Positions 22,581-31,780 are shown, counted from the stretch's first letter. The stretch: DNA of 32,861 nucleotides from Luteitalea sp. (GCA_009380045.1 WHSN01000026.1:1-32861), one strand, 5' to 3'. Notes: generated by a model not told the origin, from the sequence alone. Made by a program: numbers and translations.

Positions 22581-24740
22581 CTACTTCTGCCTGGCCGCGT
22601 CGTCTTGTGCCGCCTTCTCGTCATTGGCACGCTTGATGACGTACGCCAGAATCGCATCGATGGTGTCCTGCGACAGGGTATTGCTGAACCCGGGCATGCC
22701 ACGCTGCGCGCGATCGCCGTCACGCACCGTCGGGTTCCAGCCATTGCGAATCGGCAAGAGGCCGCTATAGCGGAGATCGGGACCGACTGAGCCTGCCCCT
22801 GGAACCGCTGCTGGTCCGTGACAGACGGCGCAGTTGGCAGCGAAGGCCTGTTCGCCCGCGAACACGGTCTCGTTGCTGGCCGTGAGCAGCGGCGGATCAA
22901 TCTTCACGCGCGGTGCGCCGGCCGAGGTCGTTGACATCGCCGTCGGCAGCGTCGCTGAACCACCCAGCTTGAACACGAGCAGACGCGAGTTGTTGGCGCT
23001 GGCCGGATTCGTGCGCGTGGCGGTATTCGGTAGTCCACGTCCACCGACGAGAATGGCCACGTGCTGCTGACCCTCCGCGGCGAAGGTGGCAGCGCCGGCG
23101 ACGACGCGAGCCTGCACCGGGGCGGACCAGAGTTTCTCACCCGTCGTCGCCCTGAACGCGCTGAACTCGCCGTTGTGATTGCCGGAGAAGATCAGGTTAC
23201 CCGCCGTCGCGAGTATTCCCGACGCGCCATAGATCTCGTTCTTGATGCGCCAGGCTTCTTTCGCGTTGACGGGATCCCACGCCAGAATATAGCTTTCGAC
23301 GTTGCCTTTTGTGGGTGCGCCCGGCCTGTCGTATAGCGCCGCCCCGCCGGCGAAGCTCACGCCTGTGTTGGTTCCTTCGAGATTCAGCTTGAACTCCGTG
23401 GGACTCGCATACGATGCATTGTTGACGTGTACGGGAACGTACACGAGACCCGTTTTTAGACTGAACGCCATCGGGTGCCAGTTGTGCATCCCCAGCGCGC
23501 CGGGTGCGACAATCACCGGTCGCTGCGTGACTTCATATCGCGCCTCGTCAACCTCAACTGGACGACCGGATTTCAGGTCGACGTGCGTCGCCCACGTCAG
23601 CGGAGCGAACTTCTCAGCCGACAACAACTGGCCCGTCCTGGCGTCGAGCACATAGAAGAAGCCGTTCTTCGGCGCTTGCATCACGACGCGGCGTTTGCCG
23701 CGAGGATAGACGAGGTCGGCGACCATAATGGGCTGGGTCGCCGTGTAGTCCCATGTCTCACCGGGTGTCGTCTGATAGTGCCACTTGTACTTTCCGGTGG
23801 TCGGATCGAGCGCGACGATGGAGGCGAGAAATAGATTGTCCCCGCCACCTGGCGACCGGATGGCCTGATTCCACGGGTTGCCGTTGCCCGTACCCACGTA
23901 CAGGGTGTCGAGCTCCGGGTCGTAGGCCATGCCGTCCCACACCGTTCCGCCGCCACCGATCTTCCAATAGACATCGCCTCGCCACGTCTTGGCGGCGCGC
24001 TCCAGCTCCGGCTGTTCGTACGGCTTCGACGGATCACCGGGCACCGTCCACCAGCGCCATACCTGCTTGCCTAACTCGGCATCGTACGCGGTCACGTAGC
24101 CTCGCACGCGGTACTCCGCACCACCGTTCCCGATGATCACGCGGCCCTTGATGATGCGCGGCGCCCCTGTGATGGTGTAGGGCAGCGACGCTTCTGTAGT
24201 CTGGACCGACCACACTTCCGTACCGGTTCTACCGTTGAGTGCAATCAAGCGGCCATCGAGCGCCCCGAGGTACACCTTGCCGTTCCACACGGCGAGACCC
24301 CGGTTGACTACGTCGCAGCAGGCATCTACCGCTTTGCCCTTCGCCACGTCCGGATCGTACTCCCACAGCAACTGTCCCGACCTGATGTCGTACGCCTTGA
24401 CCATGCTCCAGGCGGTGGTGACATACATGACGCCATCGACGACAACAGGCGTCGCCTCTTGTCCACGCTCCGTGTCGATGTCTGCGTACCAGGCGAGTCC
24501 CAGTTGTTGGACGTTGGTCTCGTTGATGTGCTCGAGCAGACTGTACCGCTGCTCATGATACGAGCCACCTACGGCGAACCATGAACCTGGTTCGCTCGCG
24601 GCGGAGATCAACCGATCTGCATTCACTGCCGCGGAACCGATCGGCGTGACGGAGGGGGACTGCGCTTGCAGTGCCGTGTACGCACCCGCTGCCAGAAGGG
24701 TGGGTACCGCGACGGTCAGCAACATCGTTCGCATACGCAC
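22581..24740 (-). CDS. PQQ-dependent quinohemoprotein dehydrogenase (alcohol dehydrogenase type)
   Basis: A 719-aa periplasmic enzyme: signal peptide about 1-27 (MLLTVAVPTLLAAGAYTALQ region), an eight-bladed PQQ propeller and a C-terminal cytochrome c domain. Seen in it are the PQQ-contacting Glu in RGQEATP (about 96), the vicinal disulfide in DACCDVV (Cys141-142), Trp-rich propeller repeats (TGKYKWHYQ, GKQVWRWW), the GETWDYTATQP segment expected to hold the catalytic Asp, and heme motif CAVCH at 637-641 with a Met ligand candidate in RGMPGF (682). It oxidises primary alcohols or similar substrates and passes electrons to its heme. The GTG at 24740 is chosen because AAGGAG at 24748-24753 has ideal spacing; ATG 24734 is an alternative. 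No PQQ-biosynthesis or partner cytochrome genes are nearby. Confidence 0.95.
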   Translation of the reverse strand: MRMRTMLLTVAVPTLLAAGAYTALQAQSPSVTPIGSAAVNADRLISAASEPGSWFAVGGSYHEQRYSLLEHINETNVQQLGLAWYADIDTERGQEATPVVVDGVMYVTTAWSMVKAYDIRSGQLLWEYDPDVAKGKAVDACCDVVNRGLAVWNGKVYLGALDGRLIALNGRTGTEVWSVQTTEASLPYTITGAPRIIKGRVIIGNGGAEYRVRGYVTAYDAELGKQVWRWWTVPGDPSKPYEQPELERAAKTWRGDVYWKIGGGGTVWDGMAYDPELDTLYVGTGNGNPWNQAIRSPGGGDNLFLASIVALDPTTGKYKWHYQTTPGETWDYTATQPIMVADLVYPRGKRRVVMQAPKNGFFYVLDARTGQLLSAEKFAPLTWATHVDLKSGRPVEVDEARYEVTQRPVIVAPGALGMHNWHPMAFSLKTGLVYVPVHVNNASYASPTEFKLNLEGTNTGVSFAGGAALYDRPGAPTKGNVESYILAWDPVNAKEAWRIKNEIYGASGILATAGNLIFSGNHNGEFSAFRATTGEKLWSAPVQARVVAGAATFAAEGQQHVAILVGGRGLPNTATRTNPASANNSRLLVFKLGGSATLPTAMSTTSAGAPRVKIDPPLLTASNETVFAGEQAFAANCAVCHGPAAVPGAGSVGPDLRYSGLLPIRNGWNPTVRDGDRAQRGMPGFSNTLSQDTIDAILAYVIKRANDEKAAQDDAARQK

Positions 24741-24747
24741 ACGCTTG

Positions 24748-24753
24748 CTCCTT
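24748..24753 (-). promoter_or_regulatory. Ribosome-binding site deciding the dehydrogenase start
   Basis: AAGGAG on the minus strand is seven bases from GTG 24740, but 13 from ATG 24734 and 22 from ATG 24725, so it favours the GTG start. Confidence 0.65.
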
Positions 24754-24790
24754 ATCGAGGCGATGTCGCCCTATATGGATATTCCCGTGG

Positions 24791-24810
24791 AACGGTGTTT
24801 GTTCACCGTT
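24791..24810. promoter_or_regulatory. Inverted repeat, candidate operator of the PQQ dehydrogenase gene
   Basis: AACGGTG-TTTGTT-CACCGTT is a perfect 7-bp inverted repeat about 50 nt upstream of the dehydrogenase start. On the plus strand it is followed by five T, so it could also be a small intrinsic terminator, but no intact plus-strand gene precedes it. An operator near the promoter is the more sensible reading. Confidence 0.4.
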
Positions 24811-25477
24811 TTTCTAGGGTGTGCCCAGGTCATCGCGCCGCATCACACCACTCACCTTGCCGACCCGGATGAACGCTCCGAGGTCGACTGCTGTCGTGAC
24901 GACCTGTGTGCCGTCTATCAACGACAAACAGGCACGCCCCTGTCGGTCGATGGCGACCCGCCGATTCTTCGCCCGATCGCCGCGCCGTGCGAGGACCCAC
25001 GCGGTAGCCATCCCACAAGTCGGCAGGCCGCATCACGGAGACGAATGCCGCGCCGCTCTGAGCGCGTCTGCTATTTTTTTGCCGATTGACGTGAAGTTCG
25101 TGGCCTCAGTATAGCAGGCGCTGAACAGCGGTCCTCTCCATTTTGGGCCGGACTTGCAGCGCCAACCACGGCGCGTGTGGGTCAACAAGCGGCTGCTCGA
25201 TGGGGCCTCGCGCCGCATCGACCGCTTCATGACTTCATCGAGGAGGCCCACCCGTGCTGCGTGGTGAGAATCCACGGGATCGCCTCCTCGCCGCTGGCTA
25301 TCGCTCGATGCCTGGCACCTTCAGCCCGCGCCCGCGATCAACTTTTGGCGTGGGGTTCCGGCCAAGTACGCCGGCTGCCTTCGCCACCTGTGGCGGGCGG
25401 GCGCGAAGTAGCTGGACCGCTCTCTGTAGGGCTGCCCCTTGCGACAAGCAAAAGCAGAACGCAGAGCGAGAACAGGC
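24811..25477. other. Region without recognisable intact genes
   Basis: Several overlapping frames are open but none has a convincing start, ribosome site and composition together. A minus-strand trace at 24814-25011 (RRVAIDRQGRACLSLIDG, TQVVTTAVDLGAFIRVGKV) looks protein-like and may be the tail of a lost gene. A plus-strand trace around 25255-25375 (LLAAGYRSMPGTFSPRPRST, FGVGFRP) resembles the end of a formylglycine-generating-enzyme-like (SUMF1) domain, weakly. Both are probably debris. Confidence 0.35.
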
Positions 25478-25606
25478 ATGAACTGTCAGCCGACGTACTT
25501 CATCTCGCACGGCGGCGGTTTCTTGCCGTACCTCAACGGACCCTTCCGCCGCCGCTTCGACGACTTCGAGAAGTCGCCGCGTGGAGGCACAAATTTTGGC
25601 TGCTGA
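25478..25606 (+). pseudogene. N-terminal fragment of a class III extradiol (LigB/DODA-type) dioxygenase
   Basis: A 42-codon frame from ATG 25478 encodes QPTYFISHGGGFLPYLNG and then PFRRRFDDFE, the very start of 4,5-DOPA-dioxygenase-like/LigB proteins (YFISHGGGP with the metal-binding His). It then runs into RGGTNFGC and a stop; the remaining 220 or so residues expected are absent. Intact relatives open aromatic rings using Fe(II) or Zn(II). This is a truncated remnant. Confidence 0.6.
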
Positions 25607-25676
25607 CGCAGTTCGGCTTGAGCGCAACGCAGTCGAAGGGCGTGTCATGAGAGTTCAGCTGTGGCCATGAGACGGC

Positions 25677-25885
25677 GGGCATGTGCTCAAGACTCCAGTA
25701 CTGACACCGCAGGCCAACGCGTTCAGCGAGCGACTGATCGTACGATGCGTCTGGAATATCTGGATTGGCTGATCCCAATTCACGACGACATCTCCGCTCC
25801 ATCCTTCGCGAATGGATGGCCCAAACCGCGGCCGGCCAGACGCCACCCTGGGACCCGGGATTCCCGAATCTGGTACCCGAACGGA
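25677..25885 (+). pseudogene. IS integrase (DDE, rve-type) C-terminal fragment, frameshifted
   Basis: In three successive frames: VLKTPVLTPQANAFSERLIV, then LEYLDWLIPIHDD, then HLRSILREWMAQ, then NRGRPDATLGPGIPE. Put together, they are the C-terminal part of an integrase-core transposase (the ANAFAERF, RRECLDWLIP, HLRxxLREW and YNRGRPHSxLGPGIP signatures). At least three frame changes and the missing N-terminus make it a dead insertion sequence. No terminal repeats were identified. Confidence 0.75.
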
Positions 25886-25897
25886 AGCCGCCCGTGT

Positions 25898-26350
25898 TTA
25901 CCGGCCATCGACTGCCCGAACGGCCGCGGGTGGCCCACCCCTCTCCCGCCGCAGCAACGCTCGCACGCGCGCCAGGAGTTCGTCGACGGCGAACGGTCGG
26001 ACGAGACAATCGTCCGCTCCATGATCGAGCGCCTTAACGCGGTCGCATACCGAACCGGAGGGCATCGTCGCCAGGATCGGCGCTCTGACATCGCTGTCAC
26101 GCAGCGTCGAGATCATCGACAGGAGGGCAGGCACACCCATGTCAAGCAGCACGAGCTGGTAGCCCGGCCAGTCCGACCGCGCCGGCGACCGCTCGATACT
26201 CTGGACCACCACGTCGTAGCCGACTTCGTGGAACGCGCGCGTCCAGGCCTCCGACGTCTGGTTGGCATCCTGAACGACCAGGATGCGAGGTGTCCTATGA
26301 TTGCGGTCGTGCGCCTCACCCGTCGGGCGGGTCACCTGCACGCCCGGCAA
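25898..26350 (-). pseudogene. Response regulator receiver domain without output domain (relic 1)
   Basis: The frame encodes PRILVVQDANQTSEAW, then YQLVLLDMGVP with the phosphoacceptor-type Asp, ILATMPSG, and GADDCLVRPFAVDELLARVR, an OmpR/CheY-type receiver. The usual acidic pair at the first strand is reduced to one Asp, the conserved Lys before PF is Arg, and the protein stops after the linker with no winged-helix domain. There is no good start with a ribosome site before the first strand. I regard it as a truncated, decayed regulator, although a free-standing receiver is formally possible. Confidence 0.6.
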
Positions 26351-26712
26351 TGCGACCGCGCGTCGCTCGAAGTCGCCGCGGCTGCCGGTGGTTCACGCGA
26401 ACGCCCAGTTCCGGACCAGCCAGTATTCCAGGCGATTCATCGCAGCCGATCCTAATGCGCGCGCGACCGGTCTGTATCTGAAGAGTTCATGAACTCTTGT
26501 TCAGGCCTGCAGGCGCACGGCTCACGCCGTTGTTGACACGGTCACCCGCAGGCGGCGATCGGTGGCGGGACAGACGGTGCGGTGTGCGGATAGGTCGTCG
26601 AGAGCCTGACGGAGATTTCAGAAACTTCATGGAGGCACGATACAACGGTCAGTACACTGGGCGGCGGCCTCGGCCGGCGCGTCGCCGTACCAAACTGTGA
26701 GGCAGGTGACGA
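26351..26712. other. Intergenic region between divergent response regulator relics
   Basis: No gene is visible in 360 nt. It contains the 18-bp palindrome at 26481-26498 followed by GTTCAGG, and a further TTTCAGAAACTTCATGG at about 26618-26634. This looks like a former divergent control region with OmpR-type half-sites. Confidence 0.45.
26481..26498. promoter_or_regulatory. Perfect 18-bp palindrome, candidate operator
   Basis: AAGAGTTCATGAACTCTT reads the same on both strands. It is AT-rich in a GC-rich setting and lies between two divergent response-regulator relics. Its core TTCATGAA recurs at 29361-29368 upstream of the third TonB receptor. Confidence 0.5.
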
Positions 26713-26951
26713 ATGTGCGCACTTGTTGTTGCGGATGCACAGAAGATCGCTGGGCGCTCGCCGAAGATCATTCTGACGAAGGCTACGAGGTCACAGTCGC
26801 GAGAGTACCGGGGAGGGCCTCGGCCGGGATGGTCAATCTGGCCGACCGCACACATCGCCCGGCTGCGCCGCAAGCTCGAGTCGGACGGCCGGCCGCCACT
26901 CATTCAATAGTCCGCGATGTCGGCTTCGTTGTGTCCGATGTCCTGCCCTGA
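26713..26951 (+). pseudogene. OmpR-type response regulator relic 2 (receiver start fused to winged-helix end)
   Basis: The trace starts MCALVVADAQKIAG, shifts frame to EDHSDEGYEVTVAR (both typical of the first receiver strand and helix), and then jumps to HIARLRRKLESDGRPPLIQ, the recognition-helix end of a Trans_Reg_C winged helix. After another frame change it finishes VRDVGFVVSDVLP and a stop. About 120 middle residues are missing. It converges on TonB relic 3. Confidence 0.7.
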
Positions 26952-26998
26952 GAACGCCGCCGACCGCGCAGACGATGAGCCTCCGCGGAGAGCCCGTC

Positions 26999-27560
26999 AG
27001 AATCGGGCGGTAATTGCAACTTCGGCCGAGCGCGGACGGCCCAGCAGCCATTGCGGCGACGTTGCGCCACCATAGATGTTGTGCGCGTAGAAGCGGTCGA
27101 ACAGGTTGTACAAACGCAGATCGACCGCCAGCCGTTCTCCCACTCGGCGCCGCGCGCCGGCATCGACGACGGCATAGTGCGGCACGGCGATCCTGTTGGC
27201 GTTGTTGAGGAAGCGGCCGCCCACGTAGCGGACACCGACTCGTCCCTGCCAGTCGCGCGTCGGATCCCAGGTCACCCAGACGTTCGCCATCCGTTCTGGA
27301 ACCGCCAACGGCGTATTCCCCGCACGCGACACGAGGACCCCGCCCACGCTCTCTCCGAAGTCGTCGAAGCGAGCGTCGAGGACGGCGGCGTTCGCATCCA
27401 CGCGCAAGCCGACGGGCAGCGACCGCCGCGGTCAATTCCACCCCGCGCGACGACTGCTGGCCAATCTGCAGCGACGTGCCGGGATTGACCGGATCGGGCG
27501 CGAGAAGATCTTCTTTGACGATCCGGTAGGTCGCCGCAGTCCATTCGACGCGCCGTAAGG
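26999..27560 (-). pseudogene. TonB-dependent receptor C-terminal fragment (relic 2)
   Basis: Minus-strand pieces: RRVEWTAATYRIVKEDLLAP, then LQIGQQSSRGVELTAAV, a frame change near 27425, then LRVDANAAVLDARFDDFGES, GRVGVRYVGGRFLNNAN, LYNLFDRFYAHNIYGG, and a terminal ITARF, the usual aromatic C-terminus of outer-membrane barrels. The late-barrel pieces match TonB relic 1 closely (QIGQQSSRG, ARYDDFAESV versus ARFDDFGESV), so the two are paralogues. The plug and roughly two-thirds of the barrel are absent: upstream sequence passes directly into a response regulator on the other strand. Confidence 0.82.
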
Positions 27561-27693
27561 ACTGTTGTTCGAGTGCTGGAAACCGGATGAAGTCGTGGAG
27601 ACGCAAACGAGCCGGGCCGCCGCCTTGCTGTCGAACATTTCGGGAAACAGTTCAGGTAATGACACGCGCGCGCGGGCGAGACTGCGGCTCGTC

Positions 27694-28066
27694 ATGCGGG
27701 TGCTGATCGTGGAGGACGACCGGAAGATCGCCGACCCGCTGCGCGACGGCCTGCGCACCGAACGGTACGACGTCACCGTGGAACGGACCGGCGAAGGCGC
27801 GTTATCGGCACGTCGACCGAGGCGTTCGATATCATCGTGCGCGACCTCCGGGTTGCCGGGTTGCGACGGCCTCGTGTTCTCGAGGCAACTCGCGATCGCC
27901 GCATCAGCGTGCCGGTGATCGTCTTGACCGGCGCGACACGGTGCAGGACCAGGTGTCGGGTCTCGAGTCCGGCTCCGATCACTACCCTGTGAACTGGTTC
28001 GCCCTCGCGGAGCTGCTGTCGCGAATGCGGGCGCTGCTCCGCGACTCCGCGACGCGGGCTCGCGGA
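27694..28066 (+). pseudogene. OmpR-type response regulator relic 3 (receiver only, several frameshifts)
   Basis: ATG 27694 opens MRVLIVEDDRKIADPLRDGL with an intact acidic triad start, then needs successive frame changes to read EAFDIIVRDLR, GLPGCDGLVFSRQLA, SVPVIVLTGATR and DQVSGLESGSDHYPVNWFAL, ending ELLSRMRALLRDS. These are the receiver signatures in the correct order. The phosphoacceptor segment carries RDLR where LDLGLPG is expected. The DNA-binding domain is not recognisable downstream. GTTCAGGTAATG just before it looks like an autoregulatory half-site. Confidence 0.75.
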
Positions 28067-28245
28067 GGTCCGCCTTGCCGCCCCTATCTCGTGGATCGGG
28101 ATGATTGGTATGCTGCTACCGATTCTGCGGCCCCTCCGCCCGGCCGCGGCGGCGCGCACGGCATTCATTCGCGCGCCATTCGGCGGCGAATCGACGTGTC
28201 GAAAGTGGTTGCCGTATCTGTGCTTCTTCGTTTCAGGAGTCGAGC

Positions 28246-28776
28246 ATGCGTTTCCATGGACTCGGTGTCTTCCTCCTGCTCCTCGCCATCGTCGGGCACG
28301 TCCTTCGCGCGGAGTCAGCAGTCGGCATCCGCTGGACGGCGCCGCTGGACTGGAAAGCGCAGGCGGCACGTCCGATGCGCGCCGCAACGTATTCCATCCC
28401 CGCGGCGGGAGGTCTGGGGCCGGCAGAGTGCGTGGTGAACTACTTCGGCCCTGGCCAGGGTGGCAGCGTCCCGGCCAACGTCGAGCGATGGACCAAGCAG
28501 ATGCTGGGCGCCGATGGCAAACCCGCGGCCGCCAAGGTGACGACACGAAGCGTGCGTGGCATACCGATTACCGTTGTCGACGCCTCCGGTTCCTACACCG
28601 GCATGGGTGGACCGATGGTGAGCAATCCGAAACCGGTCGCCGACTATCGGCTGCTCGGCGCGATTGCTGAAGGTCCGCAGGGAAATGTCTTCTTCACAAT
28701 GACGGGTCCGGTCAAGACCATCGCGGCGCAGCAGGACGCATTCAATCGTCTGCTCGCGTCGATTCAGCGAGAGTAA
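28246..28776 (+). CDS. Small secreted protein of unknown function
   Basis: A 176-aa intact protein with a clear Sec signal peptide (MRFHGLGVFLLLLAIVGHV, cleavage near residues 22-25). The mature part has segments IRWTAPLDWKAQ, RAATYSIPAAGG, ECVVNYFGPGQGGS, NVERWTKQM and NVFFTMTGP. It belongs to a recurrent family of periplasmic hypothetical proteins in Acidobacteria and Planctomycetes-type genomes, as far as I recall, without known function. ATG 28246 is preceded by AGGAG six nt upstream, the best ribosome site in this part of the window. It is one of few intact genes in the degenerate stretch. Confidence 0.82.
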   Translation: MRFHGLGVFLLLLAIVGHVLRAESAVGIRWTAPLDWKAQAARPMRAATYSIPAAGGLGPAECVVNYFGPGQGGSVPANVERWTKQMLGADGKPAAAKVTTRSVRGIPITVVDASGSYTGMGGPMVSNPKPVADYRLLGAIAEGPQGNVFFTMTGPVKTIAAQQDAFNRLLASIQRE

Positions 28777-28821
28777 CCGGTCGCGCCCGCGGCCGCACCG
28801 GCAACCCCCCCGCGGCTCGAA

Positions 28822-29178
28822 CCACTTCGCCGCTCGTTCGAACTGTGGGAGCGCCTCGTGGCGCCGTATGAGGGCGCCCGCGTGCGGGTGCTCATCGGAA
28901 GGACGTGTCGAGCGCTCGGAGACGCGGAGGCGGCAACACTGGAGCACCAAGCCGCGAGGTCTGTTTTCGAACGGCTCGGGGCGCGGCCGGACTTGGCGCG
29001 TCTCGATGCGCCGATCCCCTTCGTCGAACAGCTCTCGAGGCATCGGCTCACGGCTCGTGAGATCGACGTGCTCCGCCTAATCGCGAACGGCCGGACTGAT
29101 AGAGAAATTGCTGACGCGTTGTGCCTCAGCGAGTTCTTTAACCTCGGCACGGACAACGATCTTGAATCGCACGCATGA
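28822..29178 (+). pseudogene. C-terminal fragment of a LuxR-type regulator
   Basis: The frame reads RRSFELWERL, APYEGARVRVLIGRTCRALG, ARSVFERLGARPDLARL and then HRLTAREIDVLRLIANGRTD with REIADALCLSE, which is the tail of a TPR-like region plus the first two helices of a LuxR HTH. It breaks off at LSEFFNL, where LSEKTVDRHVSNIF would follow, and the large N-terminal ATPase part is missing. Truncated at both ends, so not functional. Confidence 0.7.
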
Positions 29179-29360
29179 CTCATCCTGGCGCGGGCAGAAG
29201 CCGACGCGATGGGGGATCAACTCGAGGTGTGAACTCACGCAGGCTTGCGCCAGATCCTGACCATGTGGCGTCAAAGAGCTTGTTGACGACCGGGTCCGTG
29301 ATTCGACGCGACGCCCCCAGGTGCGCCACCCTGTCGCGGTGACGGAAGGATAACGAAAAA

Positions 29361-29376
29361 TTCATGAAGTCTTCAG
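29361..29376. promoter_or_regulatory. Candidate response-regulator site upstream of TonB receptor 3
   Basis: TTCATGAAGTCTTCAG contains the palindromic TTCATGAA core shared with 26485-26492 and a perfect TGAAG-T-CTTCA inverted repeat. It lies about 75 nt before the GTG start of the receptor, in promoter position. Confidence 0.4.
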
Positions 29377-29448
29377 TTATGCGACCGAAGGGCGCGTCTA
29401 CGATAAGCACGACCGTTCAACACTGATGACTTCTATAGGAGCCAGTCC

Positions 29449-31770
29449 GTGACCTGTGTCTTCCGCAGGGCGTGCAGTGTCGCGTTCTTCGTGTGCCTCG
29501 TTCCTTGTCTCGCTCTCGGACAGACAGCGGTCATGACAGGCCGCATCGTCGATGCCCAGGGTGGCGCTATCGCCAACGCGGACATCACCGTGTCGACGGC
29601 CGGAAAGCCGATGCGATCCGTCCGAACCGGGCAGGACGGGAGCTTCCGCGTCGACGCGCTGCCTCCAGGCGAGTACACGCTGCTCGTCGAGGCGCTTGGA
29701 TTCGCTCCCTCCGCCGAGACAGCGACGCTTGGCGACGCGGCCGTGTCTCTCAGCATCGAAATGCAGGTGGCGGCCATCAGCGAAGACGTCACCGTGCGCG
29801 CGCTCGCCGGCACTATCGCGACCGGCAGGACGACGCTGCCGCTGCGCGAGCTGCCGCTGACGGTCAACACGGTTCTCAGACAGATCATCGAGGAGCAGGC
29901 CGCCAACGACCTCCCGTCGGTGCTGCAGAACGTCGGCGGCGTGCATGCCTTCACGGCCTACGGCGTCTACGAGTAGAACACCTTCCGCGGGTTCTTCGAC
30001 TCGGTGCAGCTGCTCGACGGCGTTCGCAACGAGGGGAACAGGGTCAACACCCAGCTGACGAACATCGAACGCGTGGAAGTGCTGAAAGGCCCGTCCTCGG
30101 CGCTGTACGGCGGCTCGGCGCTCGGGGCAACTGTAAACCTCATCCGGAAGAAGCCGACGCCGGTTCAGACGCACGATTTCGCTGCCAGCGCGGGCAGCTG
30201 GAAGACCGGGCGTTTCGCCTATGGGGCCGGCGGCCGGGTGGGCAGCGATGCGACGCTCTACCGGTTCGACATCGGCGCGGAGACGAAGGACGGCTACCGG
30301 AACAACGACGCCACGCGATTGACAGTGAATCCGTCGCTGCTCTGGCGGGCCGGAGCCAACCAGGTCAACGTCTTCTACACGTTCAACCGCGATCGCTTCG
30401 CCGGGGATGCCGGGCTTCCGCTCACCGATTTCGATTTCGGCGTCGCGCTCGAGGACAATGTGCTGAACGTGCCGCGGGATCGCAATTACCGGACCCCGCA
30501 GGACGAGGCGAAGTCGTACGACAACAATATCCAGGTCCAGTACGCGCGCCCGTTGCGCAACTCGCTCGGCTTCCGCAACACGTTCTCGTACCGGCGCTTC
30601 GACGACAAGTACTTCCTCAGCGAGGAGATCTACTTCGTTCCGCCGGACACGATCGACCGCTGGTACCTGTACTTCTACCACCACCGCCGGCCGGTGCAGA
30701 ATGTCGCCGAGCTGACGGGCTACTTCACCAAGGGCATCGAGCAGAATCTGGTGCTCGGCTACGAAATCCAGCGGTATCACAGCCACTCTCCCCGCCCTGA
30801 TAATGACTATTTTCAGGCGGCATCCATCAACGCGTTCGACCCCGTGGAGACGCAGGGCCCGTCGGTGTTGACCCCTGACACGCGCGCCAGCGTGTTCACG
30901 AACGTCACCAACGCTGTGTACGTCCAGGATCACCTGACGCTCGCCCCCCAGATCAAGTTGCTGCTCGGTGGGCGGTTCGATGTCTACCGGCGAGAGAGCC
31001 ACGTCGACCCGATCGTCAACGGCGAGCGGATGCGCGGACCGGTCAGCGAGTTCGACGCCGAAGCGTTCACCGGTCGGGCCGGGCTCGTCTATCAACCGTC
31101 GCGTGTCGTCGAGGCATACGGGTCGTTTGCGAACTCGTTCAAACCGATCAACCTGAGCCAGCCCGATGGTTCTACCCTCGATCCGGAGACGGGGTCACAG
31201 CTCGAGCTCGGCGGGCGTTTTCACCTGGCGCAGGACCGAATCCAGCTCAACACGGCCGTATATCGGATTCTTCGGGAAAACGTGGCTTTCCGACGGCCGG
31301 CTGGCTTCTACGACTTGGCCGGCGAGGTCACGTCGCGCGGCTTCGAGCTGGATCTCCAGTCGACTCTGGCCGCGAACGCCCGGCTCGGTGCAGCCTACGG
31401 CTTTACCGACGCCGAGTTCCTGGATTACGAGCAGTCGCTCGGCACCAATCTCCGCGGCGACACGCCGGTGTTCGCCCCGCGCCATACGTTCAACTTCTGG
31501 ACGGCTTACGACTGGAACAGCGGATTGGGAGTCAACGTCGGCGCTCGCTACCTCGGCCGGACCTTTGCGGACAACGCGAATCAATTCGAGGTCGACGGAT
31601 ACGGCGTCCTGAACCTGGCGGTCCGATACCGGCGAGGCCCGTTCGAGTACGCGCTGAACGTGAACAACGTCACCGATACGGAATACTTCACGCCGCACCT
31701 TGATTGGGCGCAGGTCTATCCGGGAGACCCGATCAACGTGCTCGCGACGGTGCGAGTGCGTCTGCAATAG
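29449..31770 (+). pseudogene. TonB-dependent siderophore receptor interrupted by one in-frame amber codon (relic 3)
   Basis: The frame is continuous for 773 codons except TAG at 29974-29976 (codon 176), inside the plug sequence AYGVYE-stop-NTFRGFFDSVQLLDG. Before it: signal peptide (residues 1-25), CarboxypepD_reg-like domain (MTGRIVDAQGGAIANADITV) and plug start. After it: the rest of the plug (ERVEVLKGPSSALYGGSALG) and a complete 22-strand-type barrel ending VNNVTDTEYFT and a final RVRLQ. GTG 29449 has AGGAG seven nt upstream. The receptor would import a ferric siderophore using TonB energy. One base change separates it from an intact gene, so inactivation is recent, or the codon is a sequencing error or is suppressed. 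It is of a different subfamily from relics 1 and 2. Confidence 0.88.
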
Positions 31771-31780
31771 GCAACAGGAC

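Noticed and set aside
24821-25114. 97-aa plus-strand ORF downstream of the dehydrogenase promoter
   Set aside because: Pro/Arg/Ser-rich shadow-like composition, no ribosome site, and the opposite strand reads more like protein debris.
25255-25375. SUMF1/formylglycine-generating-enzyme C-terminus
   Set aside because: AGYRS and FGVGFRP are suggestive, but the expected GGSW and catalytic cysteines are absent and the trace is too short to support a call.
29398-31095. 565-aa minus-strand frame opposite TonB receptor 3
   Set aside because: Antisense of a clear receptor barrel, with no recognisable domain or ribosome site.
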